A stretch of 64,000 bases of DNA. Source: JADFXI01 sp963784135. GTDB taxonomy: Bacteria > Nitrospirota > Thermodesulfovibrionia > Thermodesulfovibrionales > Dissulfurispiraceae. Both the position numbers and the translations under genes were made by a program. The stretch spans positions 1 through 64,000 of the forward strand of contig CAWAQG010000016.1 of NCBI GenBank assembly GCA_963784135.1. The letters are read 5' to 3'. The notes beneath the pieces are model-generated. The model searched no databases. It saw nothing but the letters and a program-made list of their open reading frames with translations, and had not been told where the DNA came from. Below, one piece after another: positions 25,074 through 33,667 of this stretch (positions are counted from its first letter, which is position 1; every line of letters starts with the position of its first letter).

Positions 25074-25922
25074 ATGAAAGTATTAATTACAGGCGCTAAC
25101 GGACAGCTTGCGAAGGAGTTCCAGAGGCATTTCGAACGCGCCGGAACGCACCGGATAATTGCATTAACCAAAAAAGAACTCGATATTTCCGATTTCGAAT
25201 CAGTCTCCGAAGCCTTGGCGGGCAATAACCCTTCAGTTGTCATAAACTGTGCTGCGTACAACCTTGTAGACAGGGCCGAAGACGATAGGGACGCCGCTTT
25301 TCGCGTGAATGCCACAGGGGTGAAAAATCTTGCGGCTTTATGCAGGAAGAACAAGGCATTATTAATCCACTATAGCACCGATTATGTTTTTGACGGAACA
25401 AAAGAAAATTATTATACCGAGGCGGACAGCACCTATCCATTGAATGTATACGGAGAAAGCAAGTTGTCAGGAGAGCGGCTGCTGGCAGAGGAAAATGATG
25501 ATTTTCTGCTTTTCAGGGTGAGCTGGGTATTCGGTCAGGGGACCGGAAGCTTTCTTTATAAACTGTCGGAATGGGCAAAGGACAGGGATGTTTTGAAGAT
25601 AGTATGCAATCAGGTCTCTGTGCCGACTTATACAAATGATATTGTAAGGTATACAATCGCTGCTTGTGATAAGGGCCTGAGAGGTATCTACCATTTGACA
25701 AACGGCGGTTATGCCTCCAGGTATGAGGTTGCACGTTATTACATCGAAAGGCTTGGACTCAGGAGAACAGTATTGCCCACAGACCCGAATTTTTTTAACG
25801 AGCGTGCAAAGCGACCGTATTTTTCGGCGATGTCGAATGAAAAACTGTCAAGAGACCTGGGCCTGCAGATACCCGAGTGGGCTGATGCGATCGACAGATT
25901 TATAGAAAGCACGGGGGGGTAG
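25074..25922 (+). CDS. rfbD: dTDP-4-dehydrorhamnose reductase
   Basis: The 282-aa SDR enzyme reduces dTDP-4-keto-rhamnose to dTDP-L-rhamnose. Motifs are LITGANGQLAKEF for NAD(P)H binding, HYSTDYVFDG, and the catalytic YGESK. VSWVFGQGTGSF and YTNDIVRYT are typical of RfbD/RmlD. The rfbB gene starts 3 bp downstream. A weak ribosome binding site (GGGGAGG at 25040) is distant, and the region immediately before the ATG is AT-rich, so translation efficiency is uncertain. Confidence 0.96.
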   Translation: MKVLITGANGQLAKEFQRHFERAGTHRIIALTKKELDISDFESVSEALAGNNPSVVINCAAYNLVDRAEDDRDAAFRVNATGVKNLAALCRKNKALLIHYSTDYVFDGTKENYYTEADSTYPLNVYGESKLSGERLLAEENDDFLLFRVSWVFGQGTGSFLYKLSEWAKDRDVLKIVCNQVSVPTYTNDIVRYTIAACDKGLRGIYHLTNGGYASRYEVARYYIERLGLRRTVLPTDPNFFNERAKRPYFSAMSNEKLSRDLGLQIPEWADAIDRFIESTGG

Positions 25923-25925
25923 TTT

Positions 25926-26891
25926 ATGAAGCGGCTTTTGGTTACTGGAGGAGCGGGGTTTATCGGGAGTGAATTTGTAAGGCAGGCTGTTAGACTGGGA
26001 TATGCAGTCAGCGTGGTCGATGCCCTTAGCTATGCCGGTGATATGGCTCGCATAGAAAAAGTTGAAAAGAAGCTCACTTTTTACAAGGCCGACATAGGGA
26101 ATGTGGATTTTATGCGGCATATTTTTCAGACCGAGAGGCCTGATGCCGTTATCCACTGGGCAGCGGAAAGCCATGTTGACAGGAGCATTCTTGATGCAAC
26201 GCCATTCCTCGGAACAAATATCAAGGGTACCCATAGTTTGCTCGAGGCGTCGCGGCATTGCAAGGTCAAACGTTTCATAAATATATCGACGGATGAGGTA
26301 TACGGAGAGCTTGCGGCAGAGGGCCATTTTTATGAAAACTCTCCGCTGGACCCCAACTCGCCTTATTCAGTGAGCAAGGCGTCCGCCGATATGCTCGGGA
26401 GGGCATATTTCAGGACATACGGCTTGCCGGTAATAACAGTCAGGCCTTCAAATAATTACGGCCCGTGGCAGTATCCCGAAAAGCTTATTCCTGTGGTTAT
26501 ACTGAAAGCGCTTCGCAATGAGAAAATCCCTGTTTATGGCAAGGGAGTGAATATAAGGGAATGGCTGTTTGTTTCTGATTGCGCCGGCGCAGTCTTTTCT
26601 GTTTTGGAGCATGGTAAGCCGGGCGATATTTATAATGTTGGAAGCGGTGAGGAAAAGAGGAATATAGAAGTGGTAAAGGAAATCCTGAACTTGATGGGGA
26701 GGCCGGAAAAACTGATTGAATTTGTAAAAGACAGGCCTGGCCACGACTACCGCTATTCTCTGGATTCGACGAAGATCGGAAAACTGCCCGGATTGAAGAA
26801 GCGGGTCTCTTTTGAAAAGGGGATCAAGGCAACATTGCAGTGGTATACAGACAACATGTCCTGGGTAGAAAAAAAGGCAGGTACCAGGTGA
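25926..26891 (+). CDS. rfbB: dTDP-glucose 4,6-dehydratase
   Basis: The 321-aa extended SDR converts dTDP-glucose to dTDP-4-keto-6-deoxyglucose. It has LVTGGAGFIGSEFVR, WAAESHVDRSI, ISTDEVYGEL and the catalytic YSVSK. RPSNNYGPWQYPEKLIP is diagnostic for RfbB/RmlB. It is the last gene of the rhamnose block. Its final residues (KKAGTR) and stop codon run into the left arm of word hairpin 5, so the natural C-terminus has been eroded or extended by the repeat. Confidence 0.96.
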   Translation: MKRLLVTGGAGFIGSEFVRQAVRLGYAVSVVDALSYAGDMARIEKVEKKLTFYKADIGNVDFMRHIFQTERPDAVIHWAAESHVDRSILDATPFLGTNIKGTHSLLEASRHCKVKRFINISTDEVYGELAAEGHFYENSPLDPNSPYSVSKASADMLGRAYFRTYGLPVITVRPSNNYGPWQYPEKLIPVVILKALRNEKIPVYGKGVNIREWLFVSDCAGAVFSVLEHGKPGDIYNVGSGEEKRNIEVVKEILNLMGRPEKLIEFVKDRPGHDYRYSLDSTKIGKLPGLKKRVSFEKGIKATLQWYTDNMSWVEKKAGTR

Positions 26892-26964
26892 TGGGCAATG
26901 GGTGATAGGTGAAGCCGAAAGAAAAATGTTTCCCTATAACCTATGACCTATAACCTATAACCTG
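26885..26964. repeat. Word hairpin 5 (GATGGGCAATGGGTGATAGG type)
   Basis: The left arm 26885-26911 and right arm 26932-26964 (CCTATAACCTATGACCTATA type) are approximate reverse complements with a 20-bp spacer. It spans the rfbB stop and ends 8 bp before the ATG of the second WbaP-like gene, which lacks a visible Shine-Dalgarno. Confidence 0.85.
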
Positions 26965-26972
26965 TTAAATAT

Positions 26973-28427
26973 ATGCGTCCATGTAAAAGGAATAAGGAAT
27001 CAGCATGCGTTGCTGCGCTCATCTCTATTGATACACTGGCTTTCTACGGGGCGCTTTCTTCCGCGTATCTTACCAGAAAACTGCTGAATATATTTTTTGC
27101 AGGATTAATACCTTTTGATTTTTCATTGGATTACTATTTCCGGTTCTGGTGGATACCGCTAATATTTATTGTTGCTATTGCATATGAAAAACTGTATATA
27201 AAAAGGCTCCCGCTCTGGGATGAAACGAGAGAAATGATAAAGGCAGTTACCGCCTCGGTAATTGTAATTTTTGCTATTGTATCACTGGGAAAGTTGAGCA
27301 ATGTCATTTCCCGTCTCGTCATAGTTTTTTTATGGCTTTATAGCCTCGTCATGTTCCCTTCTTTCAGGTTATTGGGCAAGAAAGCCCTTTCAGCGATCGG
27401 TCTCTGGCGGGAAAACGCTATAATCATCGGCGCCGGCAAGGCAGGAATAGAAATTGCGCGGGGAATAATGCTGGAAGCCCATCTTGGCTATAAGATTATC
27501 GGGTTCCTGGATGATGCTGAAGAAAAGAAGGGCATGGAGATACGGATTGATAATACGACATATAAAGTTTTTGGGAAGGCCAGGCATTTCAGGAAATTTG
27601 TAAATTTATTGCATATATCGACCGTTATTATTGCAATCCCTTCGCTTTCTCTTCAGAAGATGTCCGAGATTACCAGTGCGGTCCAACGATACACAAAAAG
27701 CGTTCTTCTTGTCCCCGACCTTAAAGGCATAGCTCTTCTTAATACCGAGTTATATCATCTTTTCATGCAACAGCTCTTTCTGCTGAAGACAAATAATAAC
27801 TTAAAATCATTGTTCAACAGGTTTGTAAAGAGGAGTTTTGATCTTACAGTGGCAATTCTTTTCTTTCCATTATTTTTTCTGCTTGTGGTGGTTATCGGAA
27901 TCCTCGTTAAAATTGACTCTCCAGGCCCCGTATTCTATTCGCACCTCCGTATAGGTCAGAAAGGGAAACCCATAAGGGTTTATAAAATAAGGACTATGTA
28001 CATGGACGCCAGGGAAAAACTGAAGGAATTTTTGGAAAAGGACCAATCAGCCAAAGAGGAGTGGGGAACTTTTTTTAAACTGAAGAATGATCCCCGCGTG
28101 ACCAGGACCGGAAAATGGCTGAGGGAGACCTCTCTCGACGAACTGCCCCAGATCATGAATATAATAAAGGGTGACATGAGCCTGGTGGGACCGCGGCCTG
28201 TTCTGCAGGAGGAAATAGATTATTACTACAAGGAGTATGCCGACTATTATTTTATGGTCAAGCCAGGGATGACGGGTCTATGGCAGACAAGCGGACGGAA
28301 TGTCATAAACTATGATTTCAGAGTCAAGCTCGATACGTGGTACGTATTGAACTGGTCATTATGGTTTGATATTGTCATATTATTTAAAACAATCAGGGTG
28401 GTACTCAACAAAGAGGGTGCTTATTAA
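26973..28427 (+). CDS. WbaP-like polyprenyl-phosphate hexose-1-phosphate transferase, second copy
   Basis: The 484-aa paralogue of the 5626-7080 product has the same layout: N-terminal membrane helices (LISIDTLAFYGALSSAYLT), a nucleotide-binding-like middle domain (IIGAGKAGIEIARGI), then the sugar transferase core. That core has VYKIRTMYMDA, TSLDELPQIMN, GPRPVLQEE and PGMTGLWQTSGRN. It would prime repeat-unit synthesis on undecaprenyl phosphate. The C-terminus LNKEGAY is shared with the first copy. Substrate choice (galactose or glucose phosphate) is not deducible. It closes the polysaccharide cluster and is followed by tRNA-Gly. Confidence 0.93.
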   Translation: MRPCKRNKESACVAALISIDTLAFYGALSSAYLTRKLLNIFFAGLIPFDFSLDYYFRFWWIPLIFIVAIAYEKLYIKRLPLWDETREMIKAVTASVIVIFAIVSLGKLSNVISRLVIVFLWLYSLVMFPSFRLLGKKALSAIGLWRENAIIIGAGKAGIEIARGIMLEAHLGYKIIGFLDDAEEKKGMEIRIDNTTYKVFGKARHFRKFVNLLHISTVIIAIPSLSLQKMSEITSAVQRYTKSVLLVPDLKGIALLNTELYHLFMQQLFLLKTNNNLKSLFNRFVKRSFDLTVAILFFPLFFLLVVVIGILVKIDSPGPVFYSHLRIGQKGKPIRVYKIRTMYMDAREKLKEFLEKDQSAKEEWGTFFKLKNDPRVTRTGKWLRETSLDELPQIMNIIKGDMSLVGPRPVLQEEIDYYYKEYADYYFMVKPGMTGLWQTSGRNVINYDFRVKLDTWYVLNWSLWFDIVILFKTIRVVLNKEGAY

Positions 28428-28485
28428 TTGACAGAAATGTTGAAAATATGATAAATTTTTGGATACCTTTTTTTGTCAAAGAATT

Positions 28486-28561
28486 GCGGGTGTAGCTCAG
28501 CTGGTAGAGCACAACCTTGCCAAGGTTGGGGTCGCGGGTCCGAATCCCGTCGCCCGCTCCA
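28486..28561 (+). tRNA. tRNA-Gly (GCC)
   Basis: A 76-nt cloverleaf with acceptor GCGGGTG paired to CGCCCGC, D-arm AGCTCAGCTGGTAGAGC, anticodon stem CCTTG/CAAGG with loop containing GCC, and T-arm GGGTCCGAATCCC. The CCA end is encoded. Confidence 0.97.
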
Positions 28562-28570
28562 AAAAGAGAA

Positions 28571-28654
28571 AACAGGTTAAGGCTGAGGTTAAGGTTAGGC
28601 CAAAGAAAATATTCCTTTAAGACGTTTCTTAACCTTAGCCTTAACCTTAACCTG
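28571..28654. repeat. Word hairpin 6 between tRNA-Gly and tRNA-Cys (AGGTTA/AGGCTG words)
   Basis: The left arm 28571-28599 and right arm 28628-28654 (CTTAACCTTAGCCTTAACC) face each other over a 28-bp spacer. It starts 10 bp after tRNA-Gly and ends 10 bp before tRNA-Cys. Its word matches the element around the four-helix-bundle gene at 7.1-7.6 kb. Confidence 0.85.
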
Positions 28655-28664
28655 TCGTTATTAT

Positions 28665-28736
28665 GGCGACGTACCCAAGTGGCAAGGGAGAGGTCTGCAA
28701 AACCTTTATCCAGCGGTTCGAATCCGCTCGTCGCCT
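28665..28736 (+). tRNA. tRNA-Cys (GCA)
   Basis: A 72-nt cloverleaf with acceptor GGCGACG paired to CGTCGCC, anticodon GCA in AGGTCTGCAAAACCT, and T-arm GCGGTTCGAATCCGC. The discriminator base is U, as expected for tRNA-Cys. CCA is not encoded. Confidence 0.96.
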
Positions 28737-28816
28737 TAATTAAGCATCCCATCTTGACTTTATTATTTAATATATGCCATCATCTAATTGAAATAACAGA
28801 AGTTTTTGCAATTTTT

Positions 28817-28844
28817 TGCCACAAAGACTTTTTGTTTTGTGGCA
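28817..28844 (+). promoter_or_regulatory. Hairpin in the 5' leader of the cold-shock gene
   Basis: TGCCACAAA and its reverse complement TTTGTGGCA face each other around a 10-nt loop, 37 bp upstream of the cold-shock ATG. Cold-shock mRNAs often have structured leaders, but the role here is inferred. It could instead end transcription from tRNA-Cys, though no strong T-run follows. Confidence 0.4.
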
Positions 28845-28880
28845 TTTCTGTTATGGGATAAAATAAGGAGGAAAAATTGT

Positions 28881-29081
28881 ATGGCTCAAGGCACAGTAAA
28901 ATGGTTCAATGAATCTAAAGGGTTCGGTTTTGTCACCAGCGAAGACGGCAGTGATGTTTTTGTTCATTATTCTTCGATTCAGGGCGATGGGTTTAAAACG
29001 CTTGCCGAGGGTGACAGGGTCAGCTTTGATATAGAGAAAGGGCCCAAAGGTCCAAAAGCAATCAATGTAGTGAAGATATAA
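28881..29081 (+). CDS. cspA: Cold-shock domain protein
   Basis: The 66-aa protein is a complete CSD RNA/DNA-binding beta-barrel: MAQGTVKWFNESKGFGFVTS contains RNP1 (KGFGFV), and DVFVHYSSI contains RNP2. The ATG at 28881 is preceded by AAGGAGGA at optimal spacing; a longer frame from 28806 is ignored. It acts as an RNA chaperone, and without expression data a cold-inducible role is not certain. It follows tRNA-Cys after 144 bp and is likely a single-gene unit. Confidence 0.96.
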   Translation: MAQGTVKWFNESKGFGFVTSEDGSDVFVHYSSIQGDGFKTLAEGDRVSFDIEKGPKGPKAINVVKI

Positions 29082-29135
29082 ACGGCAACAGAAAGAGAGT
29101 TCTTGTCATTTGAGCAGGGGGCTTTTTTATAAGAA

Positions 29136-29537
29136 ATGATGGCAAATAAACAGCACCATTCAGTTAAAGCTGAATTGATCAAGCAAAATAGGTTGGCTGC
29201 GGGCCTGGTATCCGAGCGCTTTCCCAAAGTCAACACTATCGTTATAAATATGACCTATTATCAGAAAGGTATCAATCCTGTCCTCATGGTGCGTACGGTA
29301 AACGTTTTGCCTACCACATATGCCTATTTTAATATGGAGTGTATGATAAGGGATTGCGTCGACGGCGGGTTTGATTTGACGCCTATTATAGCGAGGATGG
29401 TAAAGAGCCAAAAAAAGACCCTGAAAGGAAAACTTGCCTGTAAAGGAAAGAATGGCGGTCTTGAAGCTGACCATGCGAGTATAGCATATGAAATTGCCAT
29501 ACGGTACAATAATAAGAAAATAGGCGATAGGCAATAG
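29136..29537 (+). CDS. Conserved-looking hypothetical protein
   Basis: The 133-aa frame (ATG at 29136) has balanced codon use and a soluble mixed alpha/beta composition. Visible segments are NTIVINMTYYQKGINPVLMVRTVN, split by a central hydrophobic strand, then CMIRDCVDGGFDLTPIIARMV and a Lys-rich tail. I do not recognise a family. The last residues (NKKIGDRQ) are translated from the left arm of word hairpin 7, so the original C-terminus may have been shorter. It lies 54 bp after the cold-shock gene and might share its transcript. Confidence 0.65.
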   Translation: MMANKQHHSVKAELIKQNRLAAGLVSERFPKVNTIVINMTYYQKGINPVLMVRTVNVLPTTYAYFNMECMIRDCVDGGFDLTPIIARMVKSQKKTLKGKLACKGKNGGLEADHASIAYEIAIRYNNKKIGDRQ

Positions 29538-29627
29538 GCTATGGGCAATAGGAAAAGAAAAAATCTCTTTATAATTTTTTCTCATCTGTCTCTTTGTTTT
29601 TGCCTATAGCCCAGAGCCTATCGCCTG
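29520..29627. repeat. Word hairpin 7 (GATAGGC/AATAGGC/TATGGGC words)
   Basis: The left arm 29520-29553 and right arm 29601-29627 (TGCCTATAGCCCAGAGCC) enclose a 47-bp spacer. The element overlaps the stop of the hypothetical gene and ends 5 bp before the stop of the convergent TPR gene. Confidence 0.85.
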
Positions 29628-29632
29628 TTTTT

Positions 29633-30338
29633 CTAATACTTCATTATTTCAAGATAATCCCTCAGGTCCGTCTCGTCCTCTCCTTTTGACGTCAGCAGAC
29701 TTTGTTTCTTCTCCGTTATGAATTTAGCTTTATCGCCGTTAAAAGCCGGGTCTATTTCGATTGCCCGCTCAATTATAGCGGCAGCGTCCCCATATCTGCC
29801 GGTTTTATTATAGGTGAGGGAGAGCCCGTAATAAGCCTGCGGGGCTGACGGAGAGCGTTTTATAGAATCTTTAAAAGCGTCAATGGCGTTATCGAACAGA
29901 CCGAGCCTGTAATAGGCTATGCCAAGGTAGTAAAAGGCCTGCCCGGGAGTTTTATATAGAACATTTGACAAGGCCTTTTTGAGCGGTACTATCGCCTCTT
30001 TCCACTGGCGCATTTTGATATAGGTAATACCGAGATAAGTGTAGGCATCAGAAAATTGAGGGTCGATGTGCAATCGCCCTAAGAAAGACTTCTTTTGCCT
30101 TTTCAAACTCTTCGAACTGCAAATGGATATAGCCCAGGCTGAGAAGGGCGTCCTTGTTGTCGGGATTAAGCTGCAAGGTTTTTTGAAATTCGACAAAGGC
30201 CGACTGTAAATTCCCTTCGCTCAAAGAGGCACTGCCCATTTTATAGTGAAAATCCGCTTCTTTCACGTTTGCAGTAGAACAACCGTTCAGGGCAAGCAAA
30301 AGTATAAGAAATGCGCTTTGTAGAATAATGATTCGCAC
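29633..30338 (-). pseudogene. TPR lipoprotein (PilF/NlpI-like), one frameshift
   Basis: The first part (from 30338) reads MRIIILQSAFLILLLALNGC, a lipoprotein signal with lipobox Cys, followed by TPR units (GNLQSAFVEFQKTLQLNPDN, FEEFEKAKEVFLRAI). The frame then ends at 30048. The continuation is in another frame (LHIDPQFSDAYTYLGITYIK onward) with four more TPR units to the stop at 29633. The join lies near 30070-30080. Combined, it would be a roughly 230-aa outer-membrane TPR lipoprotein such as a type IV pilus PilF. A single-base sequencing or assembly error is as likely as true inactivation. Confidence 0.8.
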
Positions 30339-30379
30339 CCGTTCAGTTTAAATCATTCAGCGACTTATAGGCAATTATA

Positions 30380-30426
30380 AAATCCCCCCCTCACCCCCCT
30401 TTAGCAAAGGGGGGAAGGCGGGATTT
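30380..30426. repeat. CCCCCCTTTAGC hairpin containing the mfd stop codon
   Basis: CCCCCCTTTAGCAAAGGGGGG-type stem-loop flanked by AAATCCCCC and GCGGGATTT, the same repeat type as between rmuC and trpD. The mfd stop (TAA, minus strand, 30401-30403) lies in the loop, so the final Mfd residues PPSPLC are repeat-encoded. It probably also terminates transcription. Confidence 0.75.
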
Positions 30427-33400
30427 GACCGCAGCTCATCATTTCGACTATTCTTTGCAGCGTCTCTTCAACTTCTTCGATAGCTTCATGCAGGGGCATA
30501 TGGCGTGTGTCGAGTTCAAACCCGTCAGGAAGAAATCTGATGGATCTGCCCGAAGAAATTGAAAAAAGGGCTTTCATGAGCCGGTCAAAGAAATCTTCCG
30601 GAATCTTATAGGTATTGTCGGCATCGAGAAGAAAGAAAAAGCGGTACCTGCCATCAATATCAGTGACCTTTATTATATAGAGCTGTTTGGAAAGCAGCTT
30701 TATTTTTATCACGTGAAGCAGGTTTATTGCCTCTTCCGGCAACGCCCCGAACCGGTCCGAGAGTTCATCCCTGAACTCCGCAAGAGCGTCCAGAGATTTT
30801 AATGACGATATACGCCTATAGATGCTGAGCCTGAGAGTAATATCGGAGATGTAATTATCTGGAATAAATGCCGAGATCCGCAGCAGTATGGCCGGTTCAA
30901 TCTCATCCACTACCTCGTGCCCTTTCAATTCTGCAACGGTTTTTTCGAGCATTTCCATATACATATCAAAGCCGACTCCATTAATACAGCCTGATTGCTC
31001 CGCTCCAAGAAGATTGCCGGCGCCCCGTATGTCGAGGTCTTTCAGGGCAAGTCTGAATCCTGCCCCCAGATAGCTCATTTCCTGTATCGCCTGCAATCGT
31101 TTTTTGGCCTCATCGGTTAGCCTGTCTTCTCCAGGGATAAGGAAGTATGCATAGGCCTGGACATTGCCTCTTCCCACCCTTCCCCTGAGCTGATAGAGAT
31201 CTGCGAGTCCGAAAGTATCCGCCCTGTCTACTATAATGGTATTGGCGGTGGGGATGTCGAGGCCTGATCCGATAATTGCCGTACACACAAGCACATTGAT
31301 ATCGCCGTTCAGGAAGCGGAGCATTACTCTTTCCATCCCGACCTCCGGCATCTGTCCATGCCCTATGGCGAGCCGGGCATCCGGCACCAGTTTTTGTATA
31401 TAATCAGCTGTTTTTTCTATGTCCCCTATCCTGTTATGGACAAAAAATACCTGGCCATCCCTTCTCAATTCTCTCTCGATAGCTTCCTTTATCGGTTTGC
31501 CGTTAAAGGGGGTCACTATACTCCTGACTGCAAGCCTTTCCTCAGGCGGGGTCTCAATAGTAGCGATCTCCCTGATGCCTGACAGGGCCATATGCAGTGT
31601 CCGTGGAATAGGCGTTGCAGTAAGAGTAAGAATATCGACGCCCTTTTTGAGCTCTTTGAGCCGCTCCTTCTGGGCAACACCAAAACGGTGCTCTTCGTCG
31701 ATGATCAGCAGCCCGACGTCGCGAAAGCGGACATTCCTGTTAAGAAGCATATGTGTGCCGATGACTATATCTGTTTCACCGTCATTAAGCGCTTTGATTG
31801 ACTGCCTGACCTGTTCTTTGTTTTTAAACCTGCTAAGGTAATCGATTCTTACCGGAAATCCTGAAAAGCGTATTTTAAATGTCCTGAAATGCTGTTCGGC
31901 AAGCAGTGTCGTAGGCACGAGGACAGCCACCTGCTTGCCGTCAAATACAGCCCTGAAAGCAGCTTTTATCGCAACCTCTGTCTTGCCGTAACCGACATCG
32001 CCGCAAACCAGCATATCCATGGGTGTTTCCGAATGCATATGTTTTTGTATCTCCTCAAAGGCCCTTATCTGGTCCGGGGTCTCGTCATAAGGGAAAAAGT
32101 CATCGAACTCCCTGTGCATAGGGGAGTCCTCGCTGAAGACAAATCCACGGGCGACACTTCTTTCGGCATACAGCTTGATGAGCTTGTCAGCCATTTCTCT
32201 GATTTTTTCTTTTACCCGCTGTTTTGTCTTTTGCCATTTTTTGCTTCCGAGCCGGTCAACAGGCGAAGAGTGCCCTTCACCGGCGCTGTATTTCTGCAGC
32301 TTATCTACGCTGTAAAAAGGGATATACAGCCTGTCGCCCTGCGCATACTCCAGGGTTATCAGGTCCTCTTCGCAGTTGTCGGTCTTTTGGCGCTGAAGTC
32401 CTGTGAATCTTCCTATTCCGTGGTCCTTATGCACCACGAGATCGCCGGCCTTCAGATCATCAATAGTGAAAAGAAGCCTGGAAGCCTTTGATCGCTTCAG
32501 CGGTCTGTAAGCAGGTCTTTCGCCAAATAGTTCCCTGTCGGTCAGTACCAGTACATTATTGACCAGCATACCGGATGACAGTGTGCCGGTCAATATGCAG
32601 ATACTGCCGGCATATGGTCCCAGATCTTTGTATTTGATTATCGGCGCGATTACCCCCCCGTCGAACAGGATATCCTTCAGTCGCTCAGCCTGGGCTTCTG
32701 AAGGGAGGACTATCAGGGTATCATAGCCGGCCTTTTTAATAGCAGAAGGGATATCTCCGAGTTCCTTGCGCTCTTCCGGAACAATGCCCATGCCTTTAAT
32801 TGAATGTTCCATCGCATCGGTCCCCTCTCCGGTAAAAGGCAGGTGCGATACCGAATAAAAGGGAAGTTCTTTAAAAACAGGGACACATCCCATATTTCGT
32901 GAAAATATGGGATGTGTCCCTGTTTTTAAAGAGCCAGTTGTGCCTTCAACGACGAACACATCCGGATTTATAATACGCGCGAGTTCGTCAATGATGGTTC
33001 CGCTCAGATCATCCTCTCGCGCAGGGAAAATTGTCAGGTCCCGGACATCCCTTATTGAGCGCTGAGTTTCTATATCGAAACTGCGCATCACTTTTATTTC
33101 ATCCCCGAAAAATTCGACCCGCAACGGCAGCTCTTCGGTTGTAGGATAAATATCGAAAATCCATTCTCTCTGGCTGTATTCCCCTTTTTCGACCACGACG
33201 CTTACCTTTTTATATCCGAGTCCGGAGAGCATTTCATTCAATCTGTACCGCTCAATGGAAAGCCCCTTTCTGACGGTGATGACCGCATCCTTTATCAGGG
33301 GAAAAGAGAATCCTGTCCTGCAGGCCTCGGGTGAGGTGATGGTCCCGATATTGCTTTGAGCGCCGCCTGCCAGGAGCACCGATGCCCTTTTTCCGATAAG

Positions 33401-33661
33401 TTCAGGACTTGAGGCAGGGGGGAAGTAACTGATTGTCCCGACATGTCCTGGTACGAGTTGCCTGAAAAAGAGAAGGTCATTGTAAAGCGCATCAGCGGAT
33501 TCGGTGGAATCCTCGATCACAATAAATGGGTTAGTCTGGAATAAAAGCAATAATGCAAAATGAGGTACGGAGAGATTATAAATCCTCGTGCCCGTGCCGG
33601 CTTTAACCTGCTGGTGTAGCTTCGTGATATGATTTATTAAATGCTGGTAAAGGATTGGCAT
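30401..33661 (-). CDS. mfd: Transcription-repair coupling factor
   Basis: Mfd displaces stalled RNA polymerase and recruits UvrA. The 1086-aa protein has a UvrB-like N-terminal module (PHFALLLLFQTNPFIVIED). The RNA-polymerase interaction region follows (AGDLVVHKDHGIGRFTGL). The RecG-like translocase comes next: Walker A GDVGYGKTEVAIK near residue 555, DEEH in LLIIDEEHRFG, TATPIPRTLHMAL and QLRGRVGR. A C-terminal domain ends the protein. Residues about 244-265 (SLKTGTHPIFSRNMGCVPVF) are encoded by a perfect palindromic repeat inserted in frame, and the last residues by a different repeat. Despite both the frame is intact. A CRP/FNR-like dyad lies just upstream of the start. Confidence 0.96.
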   Translation of the reverse strand: MPILYQHLINHITKLHQQVKAGTGTRIYNLSVPHFALLLLFQTNPFIVIEDSTESADALYNDLLFFRQLVPGHVGTISYFPPASSPELIGKRASVLLAGGAQSNIGTITSPEACRTGFSFPLIKDAVITVRKGLSIERYRLNEMLSGLGYKKVSVVVEKGEYSQREWIFDIYPTTEELPLRVEFFGDEIKVMRSFDIETQRSIRDVRDLTIFPAREDDLSGTIIDELARIINPDVFVVEGTTGSLKTGTHPIFSRNMGCVPVFKELPFYSVSHLPFTGEGTDAMEHSIKGMGIVPEERKELGDIPSAIKKAGYDTLIVLPSEAQAERLKDILFDGGVIAPIIKYKDLGPYAGSICILTGTLSSGMLVNNVLVLTDRELFGERPAYRPLKRSKASRLLFTIDDLKAGDLVVHKDHGIGRFTGLQRQKTDNCEEDLITLEYAQGDRLYIPFYSVDKLQKYSAGEGHSSPVDRLGSKKWQKTKQRVKEKIREMADKLIKLYAERSVARGFVFSEDSPMHREFDDFFPYDETPDQIRAFEEIQKHMHSETPMDMLVCGDVGYGKTEVAIKAAFRAVFDGKQVAVLVPTTLLAEQHFRTFKIRFSGFPVRIDYLSRFKNKEQVRQSIKALNDGETDIVIGTHMLLNRNVRFRDVGLLIIDEEHRFGVAQKERLKELKKGVDILTLTATPIPRTLHMALSGIREIATIETPPEERLAVRSIVTPFNGKPIKEAIERELRRDGQVFFVHNRIGDIEKTADYIQKLVPDARLAIGHGQMPEVGMERVMLRFLNGDINVLVCTAIIGSGLDIPTANTIIVDRADTFGLADLYQLRGRVGRGNVQAYAYFLIPGEDRLTDEAKKRLQAIQEMSYLGAGFRLALKDLDIRGAGNLLGAEQSGCINGVGFDMYMEMLEKTVAELKGHEVVDEIEPAILLRISAFIPDNYISDITLRLSIYRRISSLKSLDALAEFRDELSDRFGALPEEAINLLHVIKIKLLSKQLYIIKVTDIDGRYRFFFLLDADNTYKIPEDFFDRLMKALFSISSGRSIRFLPDGFELDTRHMPLHEAIEEVEETLQRIVEMMSCGQIPPSPLC
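32868..32932. repeat. Perfect 30-bp-arm palindrome inserted in mfd (REP/RAYT-like)
   Basis: Arms 32868-32897 and 32903-32932 are perfect reverse complements around a 5-nt loop; the core is AACAGGGACACATCCCATAT. GGGACACATCCC-type palindromes are typical of repeats tied to REP-associated tyrosine transposases in other genomes, though no such transposase gene is in the window. The insertion preserves the mfd frame. Confidence 0.85.
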
Positions 33662-33667
33662 GTTCTG

